From Thiopontia sp013349825 (GTDB lineage Bacteria; Pseudomonadota; Gammaproteobacteria; GCF-002020875), in assembly GCA_963981015.1 (NCBI GenBank), contig CAXCCG010000001.1, positions 1 through 64,000 of the forward strand: a DNA stretch of 64,000 bases, in the 5' to 3' direction. The position numbers and the translations under genes are program-made. The notes beneath the pieces were generated by a model. That model saw nothing but the letters and a program-made list of their open reading frames with translations, had not been told where the DNA came from and did not search any database. Below are positions 9,015 to 18,677 of the stretch, one piece after another (position 1 is the first letter of the stretch; each line of letters begins with the position of its first letter).

Positions 9015-11218
9015 TATGCTGTTGCCCCTTCATTGTGTTGATGTTGCTCTGCTTTTCCCAGTGAACTCTGCTGTAATGGTTGCGAACGTCGGGTTAGTGC
9101 ATCACCACGATAGATCGCAACGCCACTTGCTGCCGTTGCACTGCTGTTACCCCAATCTGCCGGGCCAACCCAGGAGGTAATCTCCTCATCCGTACCCTCG
9201 CTCTCCATCGCATCACAGGCCTGCTTCACCTCTTGCAACACAGATTCGGAGTCACCAAACTCAAACCCGTCCAGATTAAAGAGTGTGCCCAATACACGTA
9301 AAATCTTCCATCCTGGGCGTGCCTCTCCTTTGGGCGAAACCACTCCCTGAAAACTCTGCCATACTCCTTCCATGTTTATGAAGGTGCCCGAGGTTTCGGT
9401 AAAGGCGGCCATCGGCAATACAACGTCAGCCTTTCTGCTAGAAACTTCGTCGGCAAAAGCGGCAATAGAGACCACAAACTCACTCTGACCAATCGCCTCT
9501 ACGGCACCTTCTGCGAGATCCTCTGCAGCTTCAATGCCCATCAAGAGCAGCGCTTTGGGTGGCATCTCCACCATAGTACCAAGATCCATCCCGACCGAAT
9601 CAACAACCTGTTTCGCCACGCCATGGTGAGGCACTGCGCCAGCCAGTTGGCCCCCTAATGCATTCGCACCTTCAGTCACCACACCCAGTGTTGCGCCACT
9701 CATCACGGCAATCGCATCAGCCAATGCATAGAGCACCGATTGATTATGATCTTGATAGGCCAAACCACCCAGCAGCACCAGTGCCTGATCCCCTCTGAGC
9801 AGCGATTCAGCAGTTACACGGTGGGATGCCTCTACCACAGCATTAGTCGTGAGTGCAGAAAGTCCTGACAGCTCACTCCCCTTACCCATCTCTTCCAATG
9901 CCTTGGCAATCGCAGCAACGGTTGGTGTCAATTGATCAACAGCCAATTCTTGAGTCAGCGCATAGTTGTAGACAACGCCTTGAGGGTGGACTGAGGAGAC
10001 CTCAGCACCGGCCAATGCAGCTTTTCTGATTCGATGTGCCAGCAGCGGCTGTTCATGACGCAAGTTTGCGCCGACAACCAAAATTGCATTCTGCTGTTCC
10101 ACTTGAGGCAATGTAATGCCTAACCGGGGAGAGCGTTGTTCCTGTTGACCGGAAAAATCATATTGGCGTAGTCTGTGGTCAATATTTGAAGAGCCCAGAC
10201 CACGCACCATCTTCTGTAGCAAATAAAATTCCTCAACGGTACTACTGGGAGAGGTCCAAGCACCCAGTGCACTGCCGCCTGCTCCGTTAACCACAGCCTG
10301 AACCCCTTTGACAGCGGCTTCCAATGCACTCTGCCAATCTGTTGTGATCAGCTTACCCTCTTCGTTACGAACCATCGGCTGAGTGAGTCGATCATCACTC
10401 TCTAACCCCAGATAGCTGAAACGGTCACGATCTGAGATCCAGAGTTCATTGATTGCCTCATTCTCAAGCGGTACAACCCGCATCACGGCCCCGTTGCGGG
10501 TTTGAATCTGTATATTGGAGCCTACTGCATCATGTGCGGCAATACTGGGGAAGCTCTTCATCTCCCAACTACGCGCAGTATAAAGAAATGGCTTGGAGAG
10601 CAGTGCCCCGACTGGACAGAGGTCGATAATATTTCCAGAGAGTTCAGAACTGAGAGATTTCTCTACATAGGTACCGATCTCCATATGGTCACCACGCCCG
10701 GTGCCACCAATTTCTGCAATACCGCCAATTTCCACACCAAAACGCACACAACGGGTGCAGTGGATACAACGCGTCATCTCTGTTGCAACCAACGGTCCAT
10801 AATTCTTGTCTTTGACAATGCGCTTCTTCTCTTGGTAACGTGCTTGGTCAGCGCCGTACCCCAGCGCAATCTCCTGCAGGTCACACTCACCACCCTGATC
10901 ACAGACAGGACAGTCGAGTGGGTGGTTGATCAGCAGAAACTCCATCACGCTCTTCTGTGCGGCAATCGCCTTAGGTGATTTTGTCCACACCTTCATCCCA
11001 TCCATGACCGGTGTAGCGCAGGCAGGAAGCATTTTGGGTGCCTTCTCCACCTCAACCAGGCACATACGACAGTTGGCAGAGGTGGTCAGTTTTTTGTGGT
11101 AACAGAAGCGAGGAATCTCGATACCGTTGTCATCGGCCACTTCAATCAACATTTGCCCAGGCTCTACCTGGTATTCAATGTCATTGAGTTGAATCGTAAG
11201 AGACTCTTTATTATCCAT
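9014..11218 (-). CDS. nuoG: NADH-quinone oxidoreductase subunit G
   Basis: Molybdopterin-oxidoreductase-related peripheral subunit, 734 residues. N-terminal [2Fe-2S] domain with CYHKKLTTSANCRMCLVE and a later Cys in ACATPV; then the HxxxCxxCxxxxxC cluster site (HPLDCPVCDQGGECDLQ), then CIHCTRCVRFG for a [4Fe-4S] cluster. The remaining 500 residues are the degenerate molybdopterin-type domain that has lost the cofactor in NuoG. It is shorter than E. coli NuoG (about 908) but normal for the shorter proteobacterial form. The C-terminus is Ala/Gln/His-rich and low in complexity. It follows nuoF by 12 bases. Confidence 0.97.
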   Translation of the reverse strand: MDNKESLTIQLNDIEYQVEPGQMLIEVADDNGIEIPRFCYHKKLTTSANCRMCLVEVEKAPKMLPACATPVMDGMKVWTKSPKAIAAQKSVMEFLLINHPLDCPVCDQGGECDLQEIALGYGADQARYQEKKRIVKDKNYGPLVATEMTRCIHCTRCVRFGVEIGGIAEIGGTGRGDHMEIGTYVEKSLSSELSGNIIDLCPVGALLSKPFLYTARSWEMKSFPSIAAHDAVGSNIQIQTRNGAVMRVVPLENEAINELWISDRDRFSYLGLESDDRLTQPMVRNEEGKLITTDWQSALEAAVKGVQAVVNGAGGSALGAWTSPSSTVEEFYLLQKMVRGLGSSNIDHRLRQYDFSGQQEQRSPRLGITLPQVEQQNAILVVGANLRHEQPLLAHRIRKAALAGAEVSSVHPQGVVYNYALTQELAVDQLTPTVAAIAKALEEMGKGSELSGLSALTTNAVVEASHRVTAESLLRGDQALVLLGGLAYQDHNQSVLYALADAIAVMSGATLGVVTEGANALGGQLAGAVPHHGVAKQVVDSVGMDLGTMVEMPPKALLLMGIEAAEDLAEGAVEAIGQSEFVVSIAAFADEVSSRKADVVLPMAAFTETSGTFINMEGVWQSFQGVVSPKGEARPGWKILRVLGTLFNLDGFEFGDSESVLQEVKQACDAMESEGTDEEITSWVGPADWGNSSATAASGVAIYRGDALTRRSQPLQQSSLGKAEQHQHNEGATA

Positions 11219-11230
11219 TTCGATCTTCTC

Positions 11231-12508
11231 CTACCAGTCCGATTTCACCATACACTGCTTGTGATCAATATGGTACTGGAACTCATCACGATAGTGTTTG
11301 AGGAAGCTGCGTACCGGCATTGCTGCGGCATCGCCCAAGGCACAGATAGTATTGCCTTCAATATTACTTGCTACGTTATCAAGCAGGTCAAGATCGGCTG
11401 CAGAGCCGTTACCCGCTTCAATCCGCTGCAATACCCGATAGAGCCAACCAGTCCCTTCACGACAGGGGGTACATTGACCACAGGATTCTTCATAATAGAA
11501 GTAGGAGAGACGCTCCAGCACGCGAGACATACAGGTGGTCTCATCCATCACAATCACCGACCCCGCACCTAACATGGAGCCAGCCGCCGCAATAGAGTCA
11601 TAATCCATGTTGACTTCCATCATCTGCTCACCCGGAATTACAGGTGTCGAGGAGCCTCCCGGAATCACTGCCTTTAGTTGATGTCCATCGCGTACACCAC
11701 CAGCCATCTCCAACAATTCTGAGAACGGCATACCCAGTGGTACTTCAAAATTTCCAGGTCTGTTTACATGCCCTGAAACCGAGAACAGCTTCTCTCCACC
11801 ACTATTCGGAACCCCCTGATCCAGGAACCACTGCCCACCCTTCTCTAAAATAACCGGAATTGAGGCGAGGCTCTCCGTATTATTAATAGTGGTTGATCGA
11901 CCATAGAGGCCAAAACCTGCCGGAAATGGTGGCTTAAAACGGGGCTGCCCTTTCTTACCTTCTATAGAGTTGAGCAGTGCCGTCTCTTCACCACAAACAT
12001 AGGCACCTGCTCCCAGATGAGCATGAAGCTGAAAATCAAACCCACTACCCAGGATATTTTCCCCCAGTAACCCGGCAACACGCGCCTCTTCCAGTGCACC
12101 TTCAAAGCGACTGTAGGGTTCCCAGAATTCGCCACGAATATAGTTGTATCCGGCAGATGCCCCGATACAGTACCCCGCAATAATCATCCCCTCAACCAAC
12201 TGGTGCGGGTTATAACGCAAGATATCTCGATCTTTACAGGTACCCGGCTCACCTTCGTCCGAGTTGCAGACAATATATTTCTGTCCCGGTGCATTGCGCG
12301 GCATGAAACTCCACTTCAACCCTGTTGGGAATCCTGCTCCACCGCGGCCACGCAGGTTGGAGAGCTTGATATCCTCGATCAACACCTCTGCAGGCGTCTT
12401 CTCGCTGAGAATCTTCTTCAGAACCTCATAGCCGCCACTGCTCTGGTAGGCCTCAAGACTCCAGGAATTTTCCAGGTGATTATTACGAAAACAGACCTGA
12501 TTCGCCAT
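11231..12508 (-). CDS. nuoF: NADH-quinone oxidoreductase subunit F (NADH- and FMN-binding)
   Basis: The entry point for electrons: NADH reduces FMN here. 425 residues. GRGGAGFPTGLKW is the FMN/NADH-binding glycine-rich motif, and ESCGQCTPCREG with a distal Cys (NTICALGDAAA) binds cluster N3. ATG at 12508; the gene starts 2 bases after nuoE ends and has GGAGG just upstream. Confidence 0.98.
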   Translation of the reverse strand: MANQVCFRNNHLENSWSLEAYQSSGGYEVLKKILSEKTPAEVLIEDIKLSNLRGRGGAGFPTGLKWSFMPRNAPGQKYIVCNSDEGEPGTCKDRDILRYNPHQLVEGMIIAGYCIGASAGYNYIRGEFWEPYSRFEGALEEARVAGLLGENILGSGFDFQLHAHLGAGAYVCGEETALLNSIEGKKGQPRFKPPFPAGFGLYGRSTTINNTESLASIPVILEKGGQWFLDQGVPNSGGEKLFSVSGHVNRPGNFEVPLGMPFSELLEMAGGVRDGHQLKAVIPGGSSTPVIPGEQMMEVNMDYDSIAAAGSMLGAGSVIVMDETTCMSRVLERLSYFYYEESCGQCTPCREGTGWLYRVLQRIEAGNGSAADLDLLDNVASNIEGNTICALGDAAAMPVRSFLKHYRDEFQYHIDHKQCMVKSDW

Positions 12509-12510
12509 GG

Positions 12511-13005
12511 TTATCCCTCCTTCCTCAGCTCATCAAGCAGCTTGTCGATCTTCTCAGGATCAAGGTGCTCATGGTAGTGTTCACCGACCTGCATCACCGG
12601 TGCATTCACACAGGCTCCAAGACACTCCACCTCTTTCAGTGAGAACAGGCCATCTTCGGTTATTTCACCAAAACCGATACCCAATTTATCTTCGAGGTGA
12701 TCAACCACCTGTTTGGAGTTACGCAACATGCAGGAGATGTTGGTACAGACACAGAGCTTATGTTTTCCCTGTGGCTTATGTTCATACATTGAATAGAAGG
12801 TGGCAACCTCATAGACGTTGATCGCTGGCATCTGCAGATACCCGGCCACAGCATCCATCAGCTCTTGCGTCAGATGCCCACCATTCTGATCTTGCACAAT
12901 ACGCAGTGCAGCCATTACCGCAGACTGTTTCTGCTCTGCTGGATACTTATTGACCCAACGATCTATATCAGCGCGGGAGGTATCGGAAATTAGTTCTGCA
13001 CTCAT
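12511..13005 (-). CDS. nuoE: NADH-quinone oxidoreductase subunit E, [2Fe-2S]
   Basis: 164-residue thioredoxin-fold subunit with cluster N1a. The ligand cysteines are visible in CTNISCMLRNS and ECLGACVNAPVMQV. The N-terminal helical region (KYPAEQKQSAVMAALRIVQ) matches the family. Placed between nuoD and nuoF as in the standard operon, with a 10-base gap to nuoD. Confidence 0.97.
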   Translation of the reverse strand: MSAELISDTSRADIDRWVNKYPAEQKQSAVMAALRIVQDQNGGHLTQELMDAVAGYLQMPAINVYEVATFYSMYEHKPQGKHKLCVCTNISCMLRNSKQVVDHLEDKLGIGFGEITEDGLFSLKEVECLGACVNAPVMQVGEHYHEHLDPEKIDKLLDELRKEG

Positions 13006-13015
13006 CGATCCATGC

Positions 13016-14296
13016 TCATCTATCTATTTCACCAAATACCACATCCATGGTACCGATTACAGCAACTACATCTGCAAGCATATGCCCTTTCACCATTTCT
13101 TCCATTGCAGCAAGATGGGCAAAGCCCGGGGCACGAATCTTCAGCCTGTAAGGCTTATTGGCACCATCCGAAAGAATATAGGTTCCAAATTCCCCTTTGG
13201 GGTGCTCAACCGCCGCATACGCCTCACCTTTTGGAACACTATACCCTTCAGTAAAATGTTTAAAGTGGTGAATCAGTGACTCCATCCCCTCTTTCATCTC
13301 ACTCCGTGGCGGTGGGGTCACCTTATGGTCATCGGCCATCACTGCTCCAGGGTTCTGTCTCAACCAGGTTACACACTGTTGAATGATGTGGTTGGACTGG
13401 CGCATCTCTTCGATACGCACCAGATAACGGTCATAGCAGTCACCATTCACACCGATAGGAATCTCAAAGTCGAGTTTGTCATATACCTCATAAGGCTGCT
13501 TACGACGCAAATCCCATGCTACACCAGAACCACGCAACATCGGCCCGGTAAAGCCTAACTGCTTTGCCAAATCTGCATCTATCACACCGATATCCACGGT
13601 ACGCTGTTTCCAGATACGGTTATTGGTCAACAAGGTCTCATATTCATCAACCAGCTTGGGGAAACGCCCGGTAAAATTCTCAATAAAGTCGAGTACAGAG
13701 CCATCACGCCCCTCATTCTGTCGCTTCAGATCTTTTTCACTTCGCCACTGGTTAGATTTGTATTTCGGCATCTCATCCGGTAGATCACGATAAACCCCAC
13801 CCGGACGATAGTAGGCCGCATGCATACGCGCTCCAGAGACCGCCTCGTAGAGATCCATCAGATCCTCACGCTCCCGAAAACAGTAGAGGAACACAGTCAT
13901 AGCACCCACATCCAGTGCATGGGTACCCAGCCACATCAAATGGTTGAGAATACGGGTTATCTCATCAAACATCACGCGGATATATTGGGCCCTCTCAGGG
14001 ACCTCTACCCCCAGCAGCTTCTCAATGGTCATCACATAGGCATGCTCATTGCACATCATCGAGACATAGTCGAGACGATCCATATAGGGGATGCTCTGGT
14101 TATACATCCGCTGCTCAGCCAACTTCTCTGTTCCACGGTGAAGCAGACCAATATGCGGATCAGCCCGCTCAATGGTCTCACCATCCATTTCCAAAATCAG
14201 TCGCAGTACACCATGCGCTGCAGGGTGCTGAGGGCCGAAATTCAGCGTAAAGTTACGGATTTCTGCAGCACTCATCTCTGCCGGATTAGTGGACAT
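13016..14296 (-). CDS. nuoD: NADH-quinone oxidoreductase subunit D
   Basis: 49-kDa-type subunit that forms the quinone-binding site with NuoB. 426 residues; conserved HPAAHGVLRLILEMDGE and the HIGLLHRGTEKLAE motif (His/Arg near cluster N2) are present, and the protein ends VFGEIDR as in the family. nuoC and nuoD are separate genes here, unlike the fused nuoCD of E. coli. ATG at 14296 overlaps nuoC by 11 bases; the alternative MSAAEIRNF start at residue 8 also fits the family. Confidence 0.97.
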   Translation of the reverse strand: MSTNPAEMSAAEIRNFTLNFGPQHPAAHGVLRLILEMDGETIERADPHIGLLHRGTEKLAEQRMYNQSIPYMDRLDYVSMMCNEHAYVMTIEKLLGVEVPERAQYIRVMFDEITRILNHLMWLGTHALDVGAMTVFLYCFREREDLMDLYEAVSGARMHAAYYRPGGVYRDLPDEMPKYKSNQWRSEKDLKRQNEGRDGSVLDFIENFTGRFPKLVDEYETLLTNNRIWKQRTVDIGVIDADLAKQLGFTGPMLRGSGVAWDLRRKQPYEVYDKLDFEIPIGVNGDCYDRYLVRIEEMRQSNHIIQQCVTWLRQNPGAVMADDHKVTPPPRSEMKEGMESLIHHFKHFTEGYSVPKGEAYAAVEHPKGEFGTYILSDGANKPYRLKIRAPGFAHLAAMEEMVKGHMLADVVAVIGTMDVVFGEIDR

Positions 14297-14891
14297 AACG
14301 ATTATCCTTTCGAATCACACGTTCGGTATTGACTCGTTCATCGATCGTCACCGGCTCATACACTACACGTCCCTTCATCTCGTCATAGCGCATCTCAACA
14401 TGCCCCGTCATCGGGAAGTCTTTACGCAGTGGGTGACCAATGAAGCCATAATCTGTCAAAATCCTGCGGAGATCCGGGTGTCCATCAAAGGCAATCCCGT
14501 AGAGATCGAACGCCTCACGCTCATACCAGTTTGCCGATTTCCAGATATCAACAACGGTTGGGATCACTGGAAAACTGTCTTCTTCAACAAATACACGGAT
14601 GCGGAGTCGCTCATTCAGACGGTAGGAGATCAGGTGAAGCACAACCGCATAGCGTTTTCCTGTCCAGTGCTTACCTGCTGCCTGTTCATACGCTGAATAG
14701 TCGACACCACAGAGATCAATCAACTGCTCCATCTGAAATTGTGGCTTTTCTCTTAAAGCCAGACAAAACTCCAGGTAGTCGCTAGCCTCTACCTCTACGG
14801 TTAGCTCATTCAACTCTTCGCTAATTTTCAGATCAAGCTCTTCAAATTGCTCTTCGAGCCGCTCCTGCAGGGTATCGTCAGTCAGTGCCAT
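14286..14891 (-). CDS. nuoC: NADH-quinone oxidoreductase subunit C
   Basis: 30-kDa-type peripheral subunit, 201 residues, no cofactor. The family core (WYEREAFDLYGIAFDGHPDLRRILTDYGF) and the HPLRKDFPMTG motif are complete. The N-terminal 35 residues are acidic and predicted coiled (LQERLEEQFEELDLKISEE), a common lineage-specific extension. It follows nuoB after 6 bases. Confidence 0.97.
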   Translation of the reverse strand: MALTDDTLQERLEEQFEELDLKISEELNELTVEVEASDYLEFCLALREKPQFQMEQLIDLCGVDYSAYEQAAGKHWTGKRYAVVLHLISYRLNERLRIRVFVEEDSFPVIPTVVDIWKSANWYEREAFDLYGIAFDGHPDLRRILTDYGFIGHPLRKDFPMTGHVEMRYDEMKGRVVYEPVTIDERVNTERVIRKDNRYVH

Positions 14892-14897
14892 AATTAA

Positions 14898-15374
14898 TTA
14901 TCGTGCAATGGTGTTGGTACGACGAATTTTGTCGTGCAGTTGCAGGATGCCGTAGACCAGCGCTTCTGCGGTTGGAGGACAGCCGGGAACATAGATATCA
15001 ACCGGTACCACACGATCACACCCTCGCACCACCGCATAGGAGTAGTGGTAGTAACCCCCACCATTGGCACAAGAACCCATTGAGATCACCCAACGTGGCT
15101 CAGACATCTGGTCGTAAACTTTTCGTAGCGCAGGTGCCATTTTATTAACCAAGGTACCTGCCACAATCATCACATCCGATTGTCGCGGACTGGGGCGGAA
15201 GATCATTCCAAAACGGTCCAGATCATAACGTGCTGCGGCTGAGTGCATCATCTCCACTGCACAGCAGGCCAATCCAAAGGTCATTGGCCACATCGATCCT
15301 GTACGCGCCCAGTTGATCAATTTATCTGCACTGGTGGTGACAACTCCCTCTTCAAGTATCCCTTCTATTCCCAT
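14898..15374 (-). CDS. nuoB: NADH-quinone oxidoreductase subunit B, cluster N2
   Basis: PSST-type subunit that binds cluster N2, the last iron-sulfur center before quinone. 158 residues from ATG 15374. Ligands: the tandem Cys pair in GLACCAVEMM, the Cys in GSCANGGGYY, and PGCPPTAEAL. ATG at 15374 gives MGIEGILEEG, the usual family N-terminus; the upstream GTG/ATG at 15395 would overlap nuoA more deeply. The chosen start overlaps the last ten bases of nuoA. Confidence 0.97.
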   Translation of the reverse strand: MGIEGILEEGVVTTSADKLINWARTGSMWPMTFGLACCAVEMMHSAAARYDLDRFGMIFRPSPRQSDVMIVAGTLVNKMAPALRKVYDQMSEPRWVISMGSCANGGGYYHYSYAVVRGCDRVVPVDIYVPGCPPTAEALVYGILQLHDKIRRTNTIAR

Positions 15375-15721
15375 TCCAGTGCCCCTTTCTTCCACTCATA
15401 GATGAATCCAATCACCAGAATTAACAGGAAGATCCCCATTGAGGCCAAGCCGAATGCACCCAGCTGATCCAGTACAACAGCCCAAGGAAACAGAAAGGCA
15501 ATTTCAAGATCAAAAATAATAAAAAGAATGGCGACAAGATAGAAACGCACATCAAATTTCATGCGTGAATCTTCAAAGGCTTCGAAGCCGCACTCATAAG
15601 GTGAATTTTTTTCCCGATCCGGGCGGTGCTCGCCCAGCAAGAAACCGATCGCAATCGGTCCGAGGCCTACGCCCAAACCAACAACGATAAACAGCATAAC
15701 CGGCAGATAGTGTTCTAGCAT
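15365..15721 (-). CDS. nuoA: NADH-quinone oxidoreductase subunit A
   Basis: 118-residue membrane subunit with three helices, first gene of the nuo operon. Conserved: YECGFEAFEDSRMKFDVRFY, with the Cys loop, and FDLEIAFLFPWA. ATG at 15721 (MLEHYLPVMLF) is chosen; a TTG at 15745 would add eight residues with no ribosome site. The transcript probably begins in the 125 bases between this gene and tRNA-Leu, but I see no promoter convincing enough to list. Confidence 0.96.
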   Translation of the reverse strand: MLEHYLPVMLFIVVGLGVGLGPIAIGFLLGEHRPDREKNSPYECGFEAFEDSRMKFDVRFYLVAILFIIFDLEIAFLFPWAVVLDQLGAFGLASMGIFLLILVIGFIYEWKKGALEWE

Positions 15722-15846
15722 TGTTATTGTTTCAATCCTACTCAACAGCCATCAATAATGAGAACTTTGGCCACAACAAAAAGAGGGGCTAAGTTTACAT
15801 CTCAACCATGGAGAGCCGCAAACGAAATCTCCAATCCATTAATATA

Positions 15847-15931
15847 TGGTGCCGAAGGCCGGACTTGAACCGGCACGGCTTACGCCACTACCCCCTCAAG
15901 ATAGCGTGTCTACCAATTCCACCACTTCGGC
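15847..15931 (-). tRNA. tRNA-Leu (GAG)
   Basis: 85-base class II tRNA on the minus strand with encoded CCA (15849-15847). The acceptor GCCGAAG pairs with CTTCGGC; the anticodon loop TTGAGGG gives GAG; a long variable arm (GGCGTAAGCC-type) is present. tRNA-Leu(GAG) after secG is the common gammaproteobacterial order. Confidence 0.97.
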
Positions 15932-15972
15932 AAAAACTTACTTTTACTTCTCTTTTCTACTACTTCTCTTCT

Positions 15973-16443
15973 TTACTTCTTCTCTTCGGAGACAGAATCT
16001 ACCATCTCTTTAAGTTTTTCCACTTCACCTTCTGGAACAGCCGGTAGTGCATCACCTGATGGCATCAGTGGTGCAACCTCTTCACCGTTTTGAGGTAGAG
16101 GAATACCGCTATTCATCTGGCTCTGATCGAAGAGTTTCTCATCTACTGGTAACGGAATTTCACTCTTCTGCTCTGCTTGCACACGATCAACCACACTGGT
16201 CGAGACCTCTTCCTTATGCCCTGCGAAGTATGCCAAGGAGAGGCTGGTGATAAAGAACACCGTTGCCAACCCCCCTGTCAGCCGACTCACGAAGGAGGTG
16301 GAACCCTGTGAACCAAATACGGTTGCTGAAGCACCACTGCCAAAGGCTGCACCAGCATCTGCGCCTTTACCGTGCTGCATTAAAATCAACCCTACCATGC
16401 CAATAGCTGCAACGACATGGACTAGTAATAAAATTGTTTGCAT
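15973..16443 (-). CDS. secG: Protein translocase subunit SecG
   Basis: Small SecYEG subunit that aids protein export. 156 residues, with two membrane helices (residues about 2-20 and 55-72) around the conserved cytoplasmic loop HGKGADAGAAFGSGASATVFG. The C-terminal 80 residues are a polar, acidic and proline-rich tail (PLPVDEKLFDQSQ, then PEGEVEKLKEMVDSVSEEKK), longer than in E. coli SecG (110 residues); such tails vary widely. It lies 12 bases after tpiA. Confidence 0.95.
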   Translation of the reverse strand: MQTILLLVHVVAAIGMVGLILMQHGKGADAGAAFGSGASATVFGSQGSTSFVSRLTGGLATVFFITSLSLAYFAGHKEEVSTSVVDRVQAEQKSEIPLPVDEKLFDQSQMNSGIPLPQNGEEVAPLMPSGDALPAVPEGEVEKLKEMVDSVSEEKK

Positions 16444-16455
16444 TAGATCAAGTAC

Positions 16456-17208
16456 CTATCCAGCAGCCCGGCAGATGGTCAGAAAATCCTCAGATTTCAG
16501 TGAAGCACCACCAATCAAACCACCGTCAATATCAGGCTGCGCCAAAAGCTCAGCCGCATTTGCAGCATTCATGCTACCACCATATTGAATTCTTACACCA
16601 TCAGCAACTAACTGATCTTGCTTGGCAATATGAGAACGAACAAAGGCGTGAACCTCTTGAGCCTGTTCAGGGGAAGCTGTTTTACCCGTACCAATCGCCC
16701 ATACCGGCTCATAAGCAATCACCGAGTTCTGCAGTGCTGCAACACCATAGGCGTTGATTACCGCGTCCATCTGACGTGCACAAACCTGCTCGGTTACTCC
16801 CTCTTCACGCTCTTCCAGCAGTTCGCCGATACAGAGAATAGGCGTCAGGCCGGAATCCTGTGCTGCCTTGAACTTTTCAGCAACCAACTGATCACTCTCA
16901 CCCCGACCATGACGGCGCTCAGAATGTCCTACAATGGCATACTGACAATTAAAGTCATTCAACATAGAACCTGAGATTTCGCCGGTATAGGCTCCTGAAG
17001 CTGCATTACTCAGGTCCTGACTACCCAGCGCAATTGCTGTGCCTCCGGTCAGTGCTGAGGCCTCTGCTATGTAGATCGCAGGTGCACAGACAACAACCTC
17101 GGCTACATTCACTTCACCGATCCCTGCTTTTAGCCCTGCAACCAGTTCACGGATAGACTCCAGTGTTCCATTCATCTTCCAGTTTCCGGCAACAATCGGT
17201 TTGCGCAT
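16456..17208 (-). CDS. tpiA: Triosephosphate isomerase
   Basis: Interconverts dihydroxyacetone phosphate and glyceraldehyde 3-phosphate in the cytoplasm. 250 residues, a TIM barrel. Catalytic residues: Asn and Lys in AGNWKMNG, His in IVGHSERR, Glu in AYEPVWAIGTGK; the phosphate-binding YGGSMNAANAAEL and GGASLKSEDF follow. ATG at 17208. It sits between glmM and secG, the standard order. Confidence 0.98.
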   Translation of the reverse strand: MRKPIVAGNWKMNGTLESIRELVAGLKAGIGEVNVAEVVVCAPAIYIAEASALTGGTAIALGSQDLSNAASGAYTGEISGSMLNDFNCQYAIVGHSERRHGRGESDQLVAEKFKAAQDSGLTPILCIGELLEEREEGVTEQVCARQMDAVINAYGVAALQNSVIAYEPVWAIGTGKTASPEQAQEVHAFVRSHIAKQDQLVADGVRIQYGGSMNAANAAELLAQPDIDGGLIGGASLKSEDFLTICRAAG

Positions 17209-17336
17209 TGACGACTCCCTTATTCAAAACTCATTCTTCCATGCAACCCCCTCATTCTTATCACATGAGGTTGTTGCCAAAATTGCAGCGGCGAATCTTA
17301 GCGATTCAGCCTCAATAAATCAATCGAAATTGGTGA

Positions 17337-18677
17337 CTAAATCTCACCGACCTCTTGTTGCACAATATCTGACAACCATTTTACCTCTCTCTCAACCTCT
17401 TCAGAGTCCTCACCTTCTACCATCACTCGAACCAGAGGCTCAGTACCCGAAGCACGTAACAGCACGCGTCCACGCTCTGCCAGACGCCGCTCAACCTCTT
17501 TAAGTGCCTGCTGAATTGCGGGCGAATCATTCACACTTCGTTCACGCAAGACCACATTGATCATCTGCTGTGGGTAACGCGCCACTTCACGACTCCACTC
17601 AGACAGTGGTTTTCCACTCTCTACCAACTCGTATAGCACCTGCAACGCACTGACAATACCATCTCCGGTTGTCGTTCGGTCGAGACAGATCAGATGCCCT
17701 GAGGACTCTCCACCCAGTAATCCCTGATGTTGTTGCAGTAGCTCCAACACATAACGGTCCCCGACAGCGGCCCGCATAAAAGGGATTTCAAGACGTGAAA
17801 AGGCGTGTTCCAATCCCAAGTTGGTCATCAAAGTACCCACTACAGGCCCCTGAATGCCCCCTTCACGCTGCCGAGAGCAGGCAATAATATAGAGCAACAG
17901 ATCCCCATCCACCACCTCGCCACACTCATCCACAAGAATGCAGCGGTCGCCATCCCCATCCAGTGCTACGCCCAGGTCCGCCTCATGATGTTTGACCAGG
18001 TCTGCCAGTAGTTGAGGATGTGTCGAACCCACCTGATGGTTAATATTGATTCCATCCGGCTGAGCCCCAATCACAATGACATCTGCACCCAGCTCCTCAA
18101 ATACATGCGGTGCCGTTGCATAGGTTGCACCGTTGGCACAGTCAACCACAATACGCATACCAGACAATGAAAAATGGGCGGGGACAGAGCCTTTGCAAAA
18201 TTCGATATAGCGCCCTTGGGCATCTTCAACTCTGCGGGCCTTACCCAAATCGACCGATTCAACTAGCCGAATCGGCTCATCTAACAGGGACTCAACCTCA
18301 TGCTCCCATTGATCGGGCAGTTTTTTCCCCTCTGCTGAGAAAAATTTAAAGCCATTATCATAAAACGGATTATGTGAGGCACTGATGACAATGCCTGCCT
18401 TTGCACGTAGGGTTCGAGTCAAATAGGCTACTGCCGGAGTAGGCATTGGGCCTAGCAGGCCGATATCCATTCCTGCTGCAGAGAACCCTGCTTCCAGGGC
18501 AGACTCAAACATATAACCGGAGATACGCGTATCTTTGCCGATTAATACCATACCATCGCCTTCACGCGCCAACACCTTACCCGCAGCATAGCCCAGACGC
18601 ATTACAAAGTCCGGGGTAATGGGGTGCTCCCCTACCCGCCCCCGAACACCATCTGTACCAAAAAACTTCCTGCTCAA
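17337..18677 (-). CDS. glmM: Phosphoglucosamine mutase
   Basis: Converts glucosamine 6-phosphate to glucosamine 1-phosphate for peptidoglycan and LPS precursors. 446 residues, normal length. The phosphoserine loop ISASHNPFYDNG, the metal-binding DGDGDRC, the sugar-binding GGESSGH and the C-terminal phosphate site RASGTEPLVRVM are all intact. The start is TTG at 18677, overlapping the TGA of folP (TTGA); GGAG lies 7-8 bases upstream and the product begins SRKFFGTDGVRG as in the family. Confidence 0.97.
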   Translation of the reverse strand: MSRKFFGTDGVRGRVGEHPITPDFVMRLGYAAGKVLAREGDGMVLIGKDTRISGYMFESALEAGFSAAGMDIGLLGPMPTPAVAYLTRTLRAKAGIVISASHNPFYDNGFKFFSAEGKKLPDQWEHEVESLLDEPIRLVESVDLGKARRVEDAQGRYIEFCKGSVPAHFSLSGMRIVVDCANGATYATAPHVFEELGADVIVIGAQPDGININHQVGSTHPQLLADLVKHHEADLGVALDGDGDRCILVDECGEVVDGDLLLYIIACSRQREGGIQGPVVGTLMTNLGLEHAFSRLEIPFMRAAVGDRYVLELLQQHQGLLGGESSGHLICLDRTTTGDGIVSALQVLYELVESGKPLSEWSREVARYPQQMINVVLRERSVNDSPAIQQALKEVERRLAERGRVLLRASGTEPLVRVMVEGEDSEEVEREVKWLSDIVQQEVGEI